Assembly: GCF_009766005.1 (NCBI RefSeq)
Contig: NZ_LMUK01000023.1
Coordinates: 54,528 to 113,166 of the forward strand
Direction: 5' to 3'
DNA: 58,639 nt
Source: Bradyrhizobium sp. S69
GTDB taxonomy: Bacteria; Pseudomonadota; Alphaproteobacteria; Rhizobiales; Xanthobacteraceae
The notes under the pieces were generated by a model, which did no database searches, was not told the origin of the DNA, and saw only the letters and a list, made by a program, of their open reading frames with translations. This document shows positions 8,019 through 16,426 of the stretch, one piece after another (position 1 is the first letter of the stretch; each line of letters begins with the position of its first letter). A program made the translations under genes and the position numbers.

Positions 8019-8130
8019 TAGGGCTGAGGCGCGCCGCTCACCGGTCCGTGATCGAACCGGATTCGAAGACGCTCCGTCCAACTGGGCATGCGGACCACAA
8101 CGGTCCACCTGCACCAGGATGGAGTTTCTC

Positions 8131-8394
8131 ATGCCGATCAAGACCAAAATCGCCGCACTCGCGCTCGCAGCCCTTGCCGTCACCGGCAGCATCGCCTCCA
8201 CCACGCAATCCGCAGAGGCAAGAGGCCTTGGCTGGGGCATCGGTGGCGCGCTGATCGGCGCGGCTGTGGTCGGCAGCGCGATCGCTGCAAGCAATGACGG
8301 CTATTATTATAACGGCTATCGCCACTGCGGCTGGGTTCGCCAATTCGACGCCTACGGCAACTATGTGGGCCGCGTCCGCACCTGCAATTACTGA
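8131..8394 (+). CDS. Small secreted Gly/Tyr-rich protein, function unknown
   Basis: An 87-residue protein with a signal peptide (MPIKTKIAALALAALAVTGS, cleaved near AEA-RG). A hydrophobic Gly/Ala segment follows (GWGIGGALIGAAVVGSAIA) and then a tail rich in Tyr and Asn with two cysteines (HCGW and RTCNY). Such small exported proteins are abundant in rhizobia and uncharacterised. GGAG at 8121-8124 lies six bases before the ATG at 8131, which decides the start over the in-frame ATG at 8119. It is followed by a strong GC hairpin at 8515-8544. Confidence 0.75.
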   Translation: MPIKTKIAALALAALAVTGSIASTTQSAEARGLGWGIGGALIGAAVVGSAIAASNDGYYYNGYRHCGWVRQFDAYGNYVGRVRTCNY

Positions 8395-8514
8395 GGCACG
8401 CTCGGCCGAGCTTTTGCTGGCGCGCCTTTAAGACGCCAGCCGGCAGCCGCCTCGGCCGAACCCGCCTTTAATCCAGTGTTCGGCACGGAGCCTCATCCAC
8501 CCCGTGTCGCACCC

Positions 8515-8544
8515 GACCCGCCCGGTTGTCCCCCCGGGCGGGTC
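8515..8544. terminator. Probable bidirectional terminator hairpin
   Basis: GACCCGCCCGG (8515-8525) is perfectly complementary to CCGGGCGGGTC (8534-8544), with an 8-base loop and a short T-run (CCCTTTTG) just after it on the plus strand. It lies between the convergent small secreted protein gene and the FrmR-like gene. A weaker 7-bp stem (GCTGGCG at 8416-8422 with CGCCAGC at 8434-8440) stands just upstream. Confidence 0.65.
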
Positions 8545-8573
8545 ATCCCTTTTGTCGCGAACCTCTCACGCCG

Positions 8574-8846
8574 TCATTTGAGGTAGGACTGGATCGCCTC
8601 GATCAGCTCTTCGCCGCCCTCAAAGCGCTCCGCAGGCTTGGTCGGCTCAACCACATGCTCGCGGATGTGATCTTCGATCACTTCGCCCATCAGGCCATTG
8701 ATGCCGCCGCGCGCCGCGGCAATCAGATGCAGCACCTCGGGACAGTTCTTCTCTTCATCAAGCGCACGTTCGATCGCATCGATTAATCCGCGCACGCGGC
8801 GCACGCGATTGAGCAACTTGGCCTTCTCACGAAGTGCTTGGGTCAT
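8574..8846 (-). CDS. CsoR/RcnR-family repressor, FrmR-like (metal or formaldehyde sensing)
   Basis: A 90-residue all-alpha protein. With the start at 8846 the sensing residues number C35, H60 and H64, exactly as in E. coli RcnR/FrmR. Position 3 is Gln rather than the His of the nickel/cobalt sensor RcnR, and the helix LNRVRRVRGLIDAIERAL is close to FrmR. It should therefore be an FrmR-like or atypical metal sensor, acting as a tetrameric DNA-binding repressor released by ligand. A GTG at 8858 gives a four-residue longer form. No frmA, dmeF or rcnA partner is next to it. The upstream G-tract operator is at 8867-8889. Confidence 0.85.
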   Translation of the reverse strand: MTQALREKAKLLNRVRRVRGLIDAIERALDEEKNCPEVLHLIAAARGGINGLMGEVIEDHIREHVVEPTKPAERFEGGEELIEAIQSYLK

Positions 8847-8866
8847 CGCGGTTGACACTGCCTTTT

Positions 8867-8889
8867 TATATAGGGTAGGGGGTATATAT
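8867..8889. promoter_or_regulatory. Candidate CsoR/RcnR-type operator (AT-flanked G-tract)
   Basis: TATATAGGGTAGGGGG followed by TATATAT lies about 20 bp upstream of the repressor start. G-tracts flanked by AT inverted repeats are the recognised operator form of RcnR/FrmR-family proteins. The site probably autoregulates the repressor and may control transcription rightwards towards 8945. Confidence 0.6.
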
Positions 8890-8944
8890 CGAAGCTGGGC
8901 GATGAAGTCACCCGGTTCTCGTCAAACGGCATAATCGGAAGATC

Positions 8945-9064
8945 ATGGGCAGTACCACCATCGATGGCGCTTCTCCGGCGCAGACCGGACCGGGCACCGT
9001 CATCCATTTGAGTTTTCGCGGCAGCAACGGCCGCGCGACGACGCGGTCTCGCTCGGGCCGCTAG
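8945..9064 (+). CDS. Possible 39-residue ORF divergent from the FrmR-like repressor
   Basis: An ATG at 8945 opens 39 codons (MGSTTIDGASPAQTG...) ending in an Arg/Ser-rich tail and TAG at 9062-9064. It is the first reading frame to the right of the G-tract operator, where a detoxification or efflux gene would be expected. I do not recognise it, and no convincing Shine-Dalgarno is visible. It could be a remnant of a lost target gene or simply non-coding. Confidence 0.2.
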   Translation: MGSTTIDGASPAQTGPGTVIHLSFRGSNGRATTRSRSGR

Positions 9065-9483
9065 TCTCGCGCTCACCGTGGTCCGCGACCTGCGGACGTG
9101 AGGTGAGCGATGTTTCAACGGGCAAATCTTCGCAAGCACGGCCGTCGTCCGTCGGCGTCTGCACGCTCCCCAAGACTCCCGCCAAGACTCCCGCCAAGGC
9201 TGCCCCAAAGCCTGTCCCAGCCGCCCCTCCGGCTGTTGCACGACTGTCACATATCGATGCCATTCAAGGCAGACCTCCCGTATCCTTCCCAACAATTGCG
9301 AATCATTTGCAATGATGGAGGGATGGCACCCTTTGATTTGGCGTCCAATCGGAGAAACGGCGTCGAACCCGGCGATGAAACCGTTCGCCTGATTTCCTTC
9401 CTGATTTCCCTGGTGGCAGCACGACGGCAATCCGCAGCGATGACAAGAAAGACCGCCGTAATGTTCGCGCCAGGTAAATTCCG
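9065..9483. other. Intergenic stretch without a convincing gene
   Basis: This is a stretch of about 420 bp before the porin gene. It contains a 12-bp tandem repeat (CCAAGACTCCCG twice, then CCAAGGCTGCCC, about 9170-9206). Short overlapping frames exist on both strands, one with a Pro/Ala/Lys-rich product on plus, but none shows family features or a good ribosome site. The promoter of the porin operon probably lies in 9300-9480. Confidence 0.5.
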
Positions 9484-11517
9484 ATGAAGCGCCGCCGAAG
9501 CGCGAAATGCGCGTACCCGGGCACTCAGCTTAGCATACTGGGGCTCGGCATGCTGGGGCTCGGCACGCTGGCGCTCGCCAATTCCGCGAACGCCGCGGAT
9601 CTGCCACTCAAGGCGCCGGCGCTGCAAACCGTTTACAACTGGACCGGATTTTATATCGGCGGCCATGTCGGTTATGGCGGCGGCAGCTTAGGGCCCGGCA
9701 CCAATGCGGTCCCCGGCGAGGGCGTGTTCCTGCCGCCCAGCGTCACCGGGTTCATCGGTGGCTATCAGGCCGGCTATGTCCGGCAATTTTCCAACCATGT
9801 CGTGCTCGGCATCGAGGCCGATGCGTCGTTCGAAAGCCCGCTCGATGCCGTGCGGCAAGCGCCCGCTCCCTTCAACGCGACGGTCGATTATTTCAGCACG
9901 GTGCGCGGCCGGGTCGGATACGCCTTCGACCGATGGCTGCCGTATCTGACCGGCGGCTTTGCCTGGGGGCACAGCCACCTCAATATCAACGACAGTGCCG
10001 GCAGCATCTTTGCGACACCGGGCCAGATCCAGACCGGTTGGACCGCCGGTGCCGGCGTCGAGTTCGCGGTGAGCGGCAACTGGAGCGCCCGGCTCGAATA
10101 TGACTACGTCGATCTCGGACGCCGGATGGTTGACCTCTCCAGCTATGGGCTGCCTAACGTCAGCGTCGAACCCAATGTCAACCTCGTCAAGCTTGGACTG
10201 AACTATCGCTTTGACGACATCGCGCTGGGGATCAATCAGCCTGCCGCCAATATTAAGACCGCGCTGCCGGAATCCGACGCATGGAACGTGCATGCGCAAA
10301 CCACGTTCCTGCCCTCGGTCTATCCGGCCTTCCGCTCGCCCTACGCGGGCGCCAACAGCCTGCCCGGCGGCGGGCTGGCGCAGGAAACCTGGACCACGAC
10401 GGCCTTCCTCGGCGTGCGGCTGTGGCAGGGCGGCGAGTTCTATTTCGATCCTGAAATGGCACAGGGATTTGGCATCGGCGGCACGCTCGGCCTCGCCGGC
10501 TTCTCGAATGGCGAGGCGCAGAAGGCCGGCGCCGCCGAGCCGAAAATCCGCCCGCAGCGTTATTATCTCAAGCAGACCTTCGGCCTCGGCGGCGAACAGG
10601 AAGACGTTGCTGATGGCGCCAATCAATTGGCCGGCAAACGCGACATCGACCGGGTCACGCTGATTGTCGGCCGTTTTGCGGTCGGCGATTTCTTCGACAA
10701 CAACGCTTACGCGCACGATCCGCGCGCCGACTTCATGAACTGGGCGATGTGGTCGTCGGCGGCGTATGATTTCCCGGCCGACCTGCCGGGCTATACCCGC
10801 GGCGCGGTGGTCGAACTCAATCGCAAGGACTGGGCGGTGCGCGCCGGCGTGTTCGAAGTGCCCAACGCGCCCAACAGCGACGTTCTGGTGTTGAACGGCA
10901 ACAACTACGGCACGGTCGCCGAACTCGAAGAACGCTATTCGCCGTTCGATCAGCCCGGCAAACTTCGGCTCGGCATTTTTGCCAACCGCGGCGATACCGG
11001 AAATTACAATCAGTCGCTGTCGATCGAGAATGCCGACCCTTCGCTCGATATCAACACGGTGATGGCGAGCATCCGCCAGCCCAACCTCAAATACGGCTTC
11101 TACCTCAACGCCGAACAGCAGATCGTCAAGGACGTCGGGCTGTTCGCGCGGGCGAGCTGGAACGACGGCCAGAACGAAATCCTGTCGTTCACCGATATCG
11201 ACCGCAGCGTTTCAGGCGGCTTGTCGATCAAGGGCAGCTTCTGGGGGCGCGCCAGCGATACGATCGGCATCGGCGGCGCGGTCAACGGCCTTTCGCAGGC
11301 GCATCGCGATTTCCTCGCCGCCGGCGGCCTCGGCCTCTTGATCGGCGACGGCCAGCTCAACTATCGTCCGGAGCAGATCTTCGAAACCTACTACGCCTAC
11401 GCGGTCAGGGAAGGTTTCACGGTCACCGGCGACTATCAGCTCATCACAAATCCCGCCTATAACGCCGACCGCGGGCCGGTCTCCGTCTTCTCGGCCCGCC
11501 TGCACGGCGAATTCTAA
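9484..11517 (+). CDS. Fusion outer-membrane protein: Omp25-like beta-barrel plus OprB-type porin
   Basis: A 677-residue protein with a signal peptide ending ANSANAAD. Residues about 41-245 are an Omp25/Opr-type 8-stranded barrel (YNWTGFYIGGHVGYGGG, LEYDYVDLG, closing in LNYRF), like the common outer-membrane protein of Rhizobiales. Residues about 265-677 resemble a carbohydrate-selective OprB porin (DAWNVHAQTTFLPSVYPAFRSPY, RVTLIVGRFAVGDFFDNNAY, ending SARLHGEF). Two barrel domains in one chain are unusual. It is followed after 35 bp by a double ABC permease and then its ATPase, so it probably passes that system's substrate across the outer membrane. The signal peptide has a 15-bp tandem repeat (LGLGM-LGLGT). 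Confidence 0.87.
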   Translation: MKRRRSAKCAYPGTQLSILGLGMLGLGTLALANSANAADLPLKAPALQTVYNWTGFYIGGHVGYGGGSLGPGTNAVPGEGVFLPPSVTGFIGGYQAGYVRQFSNHVVLGIEADASFESPLDAVRQAPAPFNATVDYFSTVRGRVGYAFDRWLPYLTGGFAWGHSHLNINDSAGSIFATPGQIQTGWTAGAGVEFAVSGNWSARLEYDYVDLGRRMVDLSSYGLPNVSVEPNVNLVKLGLNYRFDDIALGINQPAANIKTALPESDAWNVHAQTTFLPSVYPAFRSPYAGANSLPGGGLAQETWTTTAFLGVRLWQGGEFYFDPEMAQGFGIGGTLGLAGFSNGEAQKAGAAEPKIRPQRYYLKQTFGLGGEQEDVADGANQLAGKRDIDRVTLIVGRFAVGDFFDNNAYAHDPRADFMNWAMWSSAAYDFPADLPGYTRGAVVELNRKDWAVRAGVFEVPNAPNSDVLVLNGNNYGTVAELEERYSPFDQPGKLRLGIFANRGDTGNYNQSLSIENADPSLDINTVMASIRQPNLKYGFYLNAEQQIVKDVGLFARASWNDGQNEILSFTDIDRSVSGGLSIKGSFWGRASDTIGIGGAVNGLSQAHRDFLAAGGLGLLIGDGQLNYRPEQIFETYYAYAVREGFTVTGDYQLITNPAYNADRGPVSVFSARLHGEF

Positions 11518-11552
11518 CGCATGATCCGGCAACACCAAGAGGGCGGCTGATA

Positions 11553-13289
11553 ATGGCGCTTCAGGACATTCGCCCGGCTGCCGTTGCGCAGGCGTTGCGG
11601 CCCAACATCTGGGACATGGTCGCGCTGATCCTGGTGACCGGCGCCATGGTGCTGATCGTTTACGGCGGCGAGCAGACCACGGCGCCGCTGTCGGCGCTCG
11701 ATGTCGCGCCGGTGTCGCTCGATCCGGCCAACCTGCCGCTCTATGCGCTGCGCACCACGATGCGGATGCTGCTGGCGATCGTCTGCTCCATCATCTTCAC
11801 CTTCATCTATGCGGCGCTGGCCGCCAAGAGCCGGCGCGCCGAGATGGTGCTGATCCCGCTGCTCGATATCCTGCAATCGGTGCCGATCCTGGGCTTTCTG
11901 ACCTTCACGGTCGTGTTCTTCATGAACCTGTTTCCCGGCCGGGTGTTCGGCGCCGAACTCGCCTGCGTGTTCGCGATCTTCACCAGCCAGGCCTGGAACA
12001 TGACGTTCAGCATGTACCAGTCGATGCGCAACGTGCCGAAGGATCTGGAAGAGGCCTCGCAGAGTTTCCATCTCAGCGGATGGCAGCGCTTCTGGCGGCT
12101 CGACGTTCCGTTCGCGATGCCGGGCCTGATCTGGAACACGATGATGTCGATGTCCGGCGGCTGGTTCTTCGTGGTGGCCTCGGAGGCCATCACGGTCGGC
12201 AACACCACCGTGACCTTGCCCGGCATCGGCTCCTATGTCGCGCTGGGCATTGAAAAGCAGAATCTGCCCGCGATCGGCTATGCGATCCTGACCATGCTGC
12301 TGGTGATCATCGCCTACGACCAGTTGCTGTTTCGCCCCGTGGTGGCCTGGGCCGACAAATTCCGCTTCGAGCAGACCGCGTCCGCCAGCGCGCCGACGTC
12401 CTGGATGCTCGATTTGTTTCGGCGAACGCGCGCGTTGCGGGCGCTGTCGTTGCCGTTCGCCGCGCTGAACAAGATCATCTCGAATTTGCACATTGCGGTG
12501 CCGGCGTCATTGAAGATGGCATCGGGCAAGCATCGCCAGCCGTCGCGCATCATCGATGCGCTCTGGCTCGGCATCATCGTCGCCAGCACCGGCTATGCCG
12601 CGTGGCGGATTTACCAATATCTCTCGGCAACCCTGAGCCTGTCGGACGTGCTGAGCGCCTTCGGGTACGGATTGATTACGCTCGCCCGCGTCGTCGTGCT
12701 GATCGCGCTGGCGACCTTGATATGGGTTCCGATCGGCGTCTGGATCGGGCTGCGGCCAAAGCTCGCCGAGCGGGTGCAGCCACTGGCGCAGTTCCTGGCG
12801 GCGTTTCCCGCCAATCTCGCCTTCCCGGTATTCGTGGTGGGGATCGTTCGCTACGGCCTCAATGCGAATGTCTGGCTCAGCCCGCTGATGATCCTGGGCA
12901 CGCAATGGTACATCCTGTTCAATGTCATTGCCGGCGCCAGCGCCTTCCCGAGCGACCTGCGCGAGGCCGCTTCCAGCCTGCACCTGAAGGGTTGGCGATG
13001 GTGGGTCAAGGTCGTGTTGCCCGGCATCTTCCCGTATTACATCACCGGCGCGATCACCGCGTCCGGCGGCTCGTGGAATGCCTCGATCGTCGCGGAGGTC
13101 GCAAGCTGGGGCAACACCCATCTGTCGGCCACCGGGCTTGGTGCCTATATAGCCAACGCGACCGAAAACGGTGATTTCCCGCGCGTCGTTCTCGGCATCG
13201 CCATCATGTGCATTCTGGTGACGTTGTTCAATCGGCTGCTGTGGCGGCCCCTCTATGCCTTCGGCGAGCGCCGTCTTCGGCTCGGCTGA
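11553..13289 (+). CDS. ABC transporter permease with two fused permease domains (NitT/TauT type)
   Basis: A 578-residue protein with two BPD-type permease modules in one chain, roughly 30-270 and 335-575. Each has its own EAA loop (DLEEASQSFHLSGWQRFWRL and DLREAASSLHLKGWRWWVKV). The homologous halves form the complete transmembrane dimer, so only one permease gene is needed. It lies between the fusion porin and the ATPase in one operon. Similar double permeases in Proteobacteria are annotated as nitrate/sulfonate/bicarbonate-type importers; the substrate is unproven. No binding-protein gene is present in the cluster. Confidence 0.9.
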   Translation: MALQDIRPAAVAQALRPNIWDMVALILVTGAMVLIVYGGEQTTAPLSALDVAPVSLDPANLPLYALRTTMRMLLAIVCSIIFTFIYAALAAKSRRAEMVLIPLLDILQSVPILGFLTFTVVFFMNLFPGRVFGAELACVFAIFTSQAWNMTFSMYQSMRNVPKDLEEASQSFHLSGWQRFWRLDVPFAMPGLIWNTMMSMSGGWFFVVASEAITVGNTTVTLPGIGSYVALGIEKQNLPAIGYAILTMLLVIIAYDQLLFRPVVAWADKFRFEQTASASAPTSWMLDLFRRTRALRALSLPFAALNKIISNLHIAVPASLKMASGKHRQPSRIIDALWLGIIVASTGYAAWRIYQYLSATLSLSDVLSAFGYGLITLARVVVLIALATLIWVPIGVWIGLRPKLAERVQPLAQFLAAFPANLAFPVFVVGIVRYGLNANVWLSPLMILGTQWYILFNVIAGASAFPSDLREAASSLHLKGWRWWVKVVLPGIFPYYITGAITASGGSWNASIVAEVASWGNTHLSATGLGAYIANATENGDFPRVVLGIAIMCILVTLFNRLLWRPLYAFGERRLRLG

Positions 13290-13303
13290 CCAGGAGAAAA
13301 GCG

Positions 13304-14614
13304 ATGCTCGATCAAATCAAACCGTCCAGCCTGCTCGATATCCGCAGCGTCTGCCGCTCGTTCCCCAAGGGCAGCGGCGAGGACCTGCTGGTGCTCGACA
13401 AGGTGGATCTCACGATTCACTCCGGCGAAATCGTCGGCCTGCTCGGCCGCTCCGGATCGGGCAAATCGACCCTGTTGCGCATCATCGCAGGGCTGGTCGC
13501 GCCCTCCTCCGGCGAAGCCAAATGCCGGGGCGAGGCCATCGCGGGCCCGCCGAACGGCGTCGCCATGGTGTTCCAGTCGTTCGCGCTGTTTCCCTGGCTC
13601 ACCGTGCTGCAAAACGTCGAACTCGGCCTCGAAGCACTCGGCATCGAAGCCGCCGAGCGCCGCACCCGGGCGCTGGCCGCGATCGACTTGATCGGCCTTG
13701 ACGGCTTCGAGTCCGCTTATCCCAAGGAATTGTCGGGCGGCATGCGCCAGCGCGTCGGGTTTGCGCGAGCTTTGGTGGTGCATCCCGACCTCTTGCTGAT
13801 GGACGAGCCGTTCTCCGCGCTCGACGTGCTGACCGCCGAGACGCTGCGTACCGACCTGATCGATCTGTGGATCGAAGGCCGGTTGCCGATCAAATCGGTG
13901 CTGATCGTCACCCATAACATCGAGGAAGCGGTCTTGCTGTGCGACCGCATCCTGGTGTTTTCATCCAACCCCGGCCGGGTGGCGGCCGAGATCAAGGTCG
14001 AGCTGCCGCATCCGCGCAATCGTCTCGATCCGACCTTCCGCCAACTGGTCGACAGCATCTATGCCCGCATGACCCAGCGCGCCGAGCCGAGGTCGCCTTC
14101 GATCGAGGGTATTCACGGCACCGGCGTCGGCATGGTGCTCAACCACATTTCGTCCAACGTTCTGTCGGGCCTGATCGAGACGCTGGCAGGGGCGCCCTAT
14201 AACGGCCACGCCGACTTGCCGGTGTTGGCCAACAGCCTGCAACTGGAGGCCGACGAGATCTTCCATTTCGGCGAGGCGTTGCAATTGCTGCGATTTGCCC
14301 AGCTCAGCGAAGGCGACCTGGTGCTATCGGATGCCGGCAAGCGGTTTGCCGATCTCGAGACCGACGCCCGCAAGCGGCTGTTCGCCGAGCATCTCATCAA
14401 CTATGTGCCGATCATGGGCCTGATCCGCCGCGTGCTCGACGAGCGGCCGAGCCACACCGCGCCCGCCGCGCGTTTCCGCAACGAACTCGAAGATTACATG
14501 TCGGAAGACTACGCCGACGAAACGCTGAAGACGATCGTGTCGTGGGGTCGCTACGCCGAGCTGTTCGCCTACGACGAACAATCCGAATTATTCAGCCTCG
14601 AAAACCCGCATTGA
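13304..14614 (+). CDS. ABC ATPase with C-terminal AAA-associated domain
   Basis: A 436-residue protein. Residues 1-260 are a NitT/TauT-type ATPase: Walker A GRSGSGKS, Q-loop MVFQSFALFPW, signature LSGGM, Walker B LLLMDEP. From about 285 a separate winged-helix-like AAA-associated C-terminal domain begins (VGMVLNHISSNVLSGLIETL, then ADLPVLANSLQLEADEIFHF). This domain is found on a subset of these ATPases and may be regulatory. AGGAG at 13292-13296 precedes the ATG at 13304. Third and last gene of the porin-permease-ATPase operon. Confidence 0.92.
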   Translation: MLDQIKPSSLLDIRSVCRSFPKGSGEDLLVLDKVDLTIHSGEIVGLLGRSGSGKSTLLRIIAGLVAPSSGEAKCRGEAIAGPPNGVAMVFQSFALFPWLTVLQNVELGLEALGIEAAERRTRALAAIDLIGLDGFESAYPKELSGGMRQRVGFARALVVHPDLLLMDEPFSALDVLTAETLRTDLIDLWIEGRLPIKSVLIVTHNIEEAVLLCDRILVFSSNPGRVAAEIKVELPHPRNRLDPTFRQLVDSIYARMTQRAEPRSPSIEGIHGTGVGMVLNHISSNVLSGLIETLAGAPYNGHADLPVLANSLQLEADEIFHFGEALQLLRFAQLSEGDLVLSDAGKRFADLETDARKRLFAEHLINYVPIMGLIRRVLDERPSHTAPAARFRNELEDYMSEDYADETLKTIVSWGRYAELFAYDEQSELFSLENPH

Positions 14615-14639
14615 CGAGGCATCAAGCCTTCTGTCGGCA

Positions 14640-15557
14640 TCACGGCGTTCGCGAGGCCGCCTTTTGCGGGCATTGCTTCAAGCGCTCGATCAACCATCGG
14701 CCGGCCGGACCGGGCGGCGCAGCACTCGGATAGACCGCGGACATCGGCATCATGAAGCCGTCGTGCGGACCATCCTCGATCGACAACTCGTGAAGCCGCC
14801 CCGAAGCGAGCTCCTCCTTGACGGCAAGGAACGGCATGCTGCCCCACCCGAGCCCGTTGAGCAGGAAGGCGTGTTTGGCGCCGAGATCCGCGAAGCGCCA
14901 GGTCGTCGGCGACATCACGCCGAACTCGCGTCCGGCCGACAGTTCGGAGCGATCGGTCAGCACCAACTGAATGTGTTTGGCCAACTCGGCTTTCGGGACG
15001 ACGCCTGGTATTTTAGCCAGCGGATGTTCTCCCGAAGCCACCATCACCAGCAGCACGCTGGTCAATCGCTCGGTGCTCAGCTGCGGCGGGATGAAAGGCA
15101 ACGAGCCCACGATGCCAAAACCGCAGCGGCCATCGAGCACCGGTTGAACGGTGCCGCCGAGTGCCTCGATATAAAGCCGCAACGGCGTCCGCGGAAATTG
15201 CAGCAAAAATGCCTTGGCGACTTCGGTCAGCGCCGCCATCGGAAACATCACGTCGACCACCACCGACAGTTCCGGCTCAAGCCCCGCGGCCATCCCCTTG
15301 GCGTGCGCCTTGAGCGCATCCACCCCGGCAGCGACGATCCGCGCATGGGCAAGCACCGCGGCACCTTGTGGCGTCAGCCGTGGCGAGCGCGAGGAGCGGT
15401 CGAACAGCGTGACCCCGATCTGATCCTCCAGATTACCGATGGTCTGGCTGACCACGGATTGCGCGCGGTTGAGCCTTCGGCCCGCCGCCGAGAAGCTGCC
15501 CTCGTCGGCGGCCGCGATAAACGCGCGCAATTGATCCAGAGACACGCCGTCCAGCAC
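14640..15557 (-). CDS. LysR-family transcriptional regulator
   Basis: A 305-residue protein. The N-terminal winged helix begins LDQLRAFIAAADEGSFSAAG with RAQSVVSQTIGNLEDQIGV as recognition region, and an effector-binding domain spans about 90-300. It is divergent from the DoxX gene (start 15714), with about 155 bp between them. This is the standard arrangement in which the regulator controls both itself and the divergent gene. It converges on the ATPase gene of the porin operon with only a 25-bp gap. Confidence 0.92.
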   Translation of the reverse strand: MLDGVSLDQLRAFIAAADEGSFSAAGRRLNRAQSVVSQTIGNLEDQIGVTLFDRSSRSPRLTPQGAAVLAHARIVAAGVDALKAHAKGMAAGLEPELSVVVDVMFPMAALTEVAKAFLLQFPRTPLRLYIEALGGTVQPVLDGRCGFGIVGSLPFIPPQLSTERLTSVLLVMVASGEHPLAKIPGVVPKAELAKHIQLVLTDRSELSAGREFGVMSPTTWRFADLGAKHAFLLNGLGWGSMPFLAVKEELASGRLHELSIEDGPHDGFMMPMSAVYPSAAPPGPAGRWLIERLKQCPQKAASRTP

Positions 15558-15713
15558 GAAGACCCCAACCTATCTGATTAACCGATGGATTGGATCGCAA
15601 TATAGGGGCTTCTCACGATAGATCGCAAGGCGCATTTGTCGGGTGAATTTGTCTCAAACCGCCTGGCGGCGACCATCTGACATCGCCGGGCCTAAACCTG
15701 CTGGAGCAGCCTG
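15558..15713. promoter_or_regulatory. Divergent LysR/DoxX promoter region
   Basis: This gap is the only control region for the divergent regulator and DoxX genes. It contains dyad-like phrases around 15570-15610 (TCTGATTAACCGATGGATT and a nearby GATCGCAATATAG) and a related GATAGATCGCAAGG copy at about 15617-15630. These could be LysR T-N11-A type sites. No unambiguous -35/-10 pair was assigned. Confidence 0.35.
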
Positions 15714-16136
15714 ATGACCGTATCGACCTTCGACCAGAGCACTACTCTGTCCACGCCAAGCCTCGTCCCCGCCTTCGGCCGCTTGTTGATCGCGGTGATA
15801 TTCCTGCTCAGCGGCGTCGGTAAGATTTTTGCTCCCGACGCCACCCAAGCCTACATCGCGGCAGCGGGTCTGCCGCTTCCGTTCGTGGGCTACGTGATTG
15901 CGCTTGTGGTGGAAGTCGGCGGCGGACTGCTGCTGTTGCTGGGCTATCAAACCCGCTATGCCGCCCTCGGCCTTGCCATATTCACGGTCGCCGCCGCGAT
16001 CGGCTTTCATCACAATTTCGCCGATCAGAACCAGATGATTCACTTCCTGAAGAACCTCGCCATCACCGGCGGCCTGCTTCAGATCTTTGCCTTCGGCCCC
16101 GGCAGCTTCAGCCTCGACGCGCGCGCCAAGCGCTAG
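15714..16136 (+). CDS. DoxX-family membrane protein
   Basis: A 140-residue inner-membrane protein with four hydrophobic segments: LLIAVIFLLSGVGKIFAP, VGYVIALVVEVGGGLLLLLG, YAALGLAIFTVAAAIGF and a C-terminal helix near AITGGLLQIFAFG. The motif LLSGVGKI and the Glu in the second helix are family hallmarks. DoxX proteins are associated with quinone-linked or oxidative-stress functions (DoxX is a subunit of the archaeal thiosulfate:quinone oxidoreductase). The LysR gene next to it is the likely regulator. Confidence 0.88.
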   Translation: MTVSTFDQSTTLSTPSLVPAFGRLLIAVIFLLSGVGKIFAPDATQAYIAAAGLPLPFVGYVIALVVEVGGGLLLLLGYQTRYAALGLAIFTVAAAIGFHHNFADQNQMIHFLKNLAITGGLLQIFAFGPGSFSLDARAKR

Positions 16137-16215
16137 AGCAGGGTCAATTCAGGTTGAGACTTGAGGGTGACCCATTCTTCTCCCTCGCCCCGCTCTTGAG
16201 TGAAGCTATCTCGGC

Positions 16216-16356
16216 CGTCATCCCCGGGATGAACGCAATTGCGTTCACCCGTGAGGTGCGCGCTCTTTCTTGCGCGCCTCGAAGGATGGCCGCACGCACT
16301 GCGCTGAACACCATCCTTCGAGGCGCGCCGAAGACGGCGCGCACCTCAGGATGACG
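16216..16356. repeat. Palindromic element family P, copy A (one side-hairpin arm)
   Basis: The outer ends are CGTCATCC and GGATGACG. The core is CGAAGGATGG ... CCATCCTTCG. The left arm carries a 28-bp self-complementary insert (containing TGAACGCAATTGCGTTCA) between CGTCATCC and TGAGG; the right arm lacks it. It fills most of the 16137-16426 gap between DoxX and the convergent FMN protein gene. The flank GAAGCTATCTCGGC recurs inverted beside copy D at 44.5 kb. Confidence 0.85.
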
Positions 16357-16426
16357 GTTCTGGTGTGTCCCGGCCTCTTGCGGGGAGAGGTGAAGAGATA
16401 GCGGCGACCGCTTCAACTCGTTCTCA

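Noticed and set aside
9110..9487. Plus-strand frames of 70-125 codons before the porin gene
   Set aside because: Low-complexity, Arg/Pro-rich translation, no ribosome site and no family features; the 12-bp tandem repeat explains the PAKTPAK phrase.
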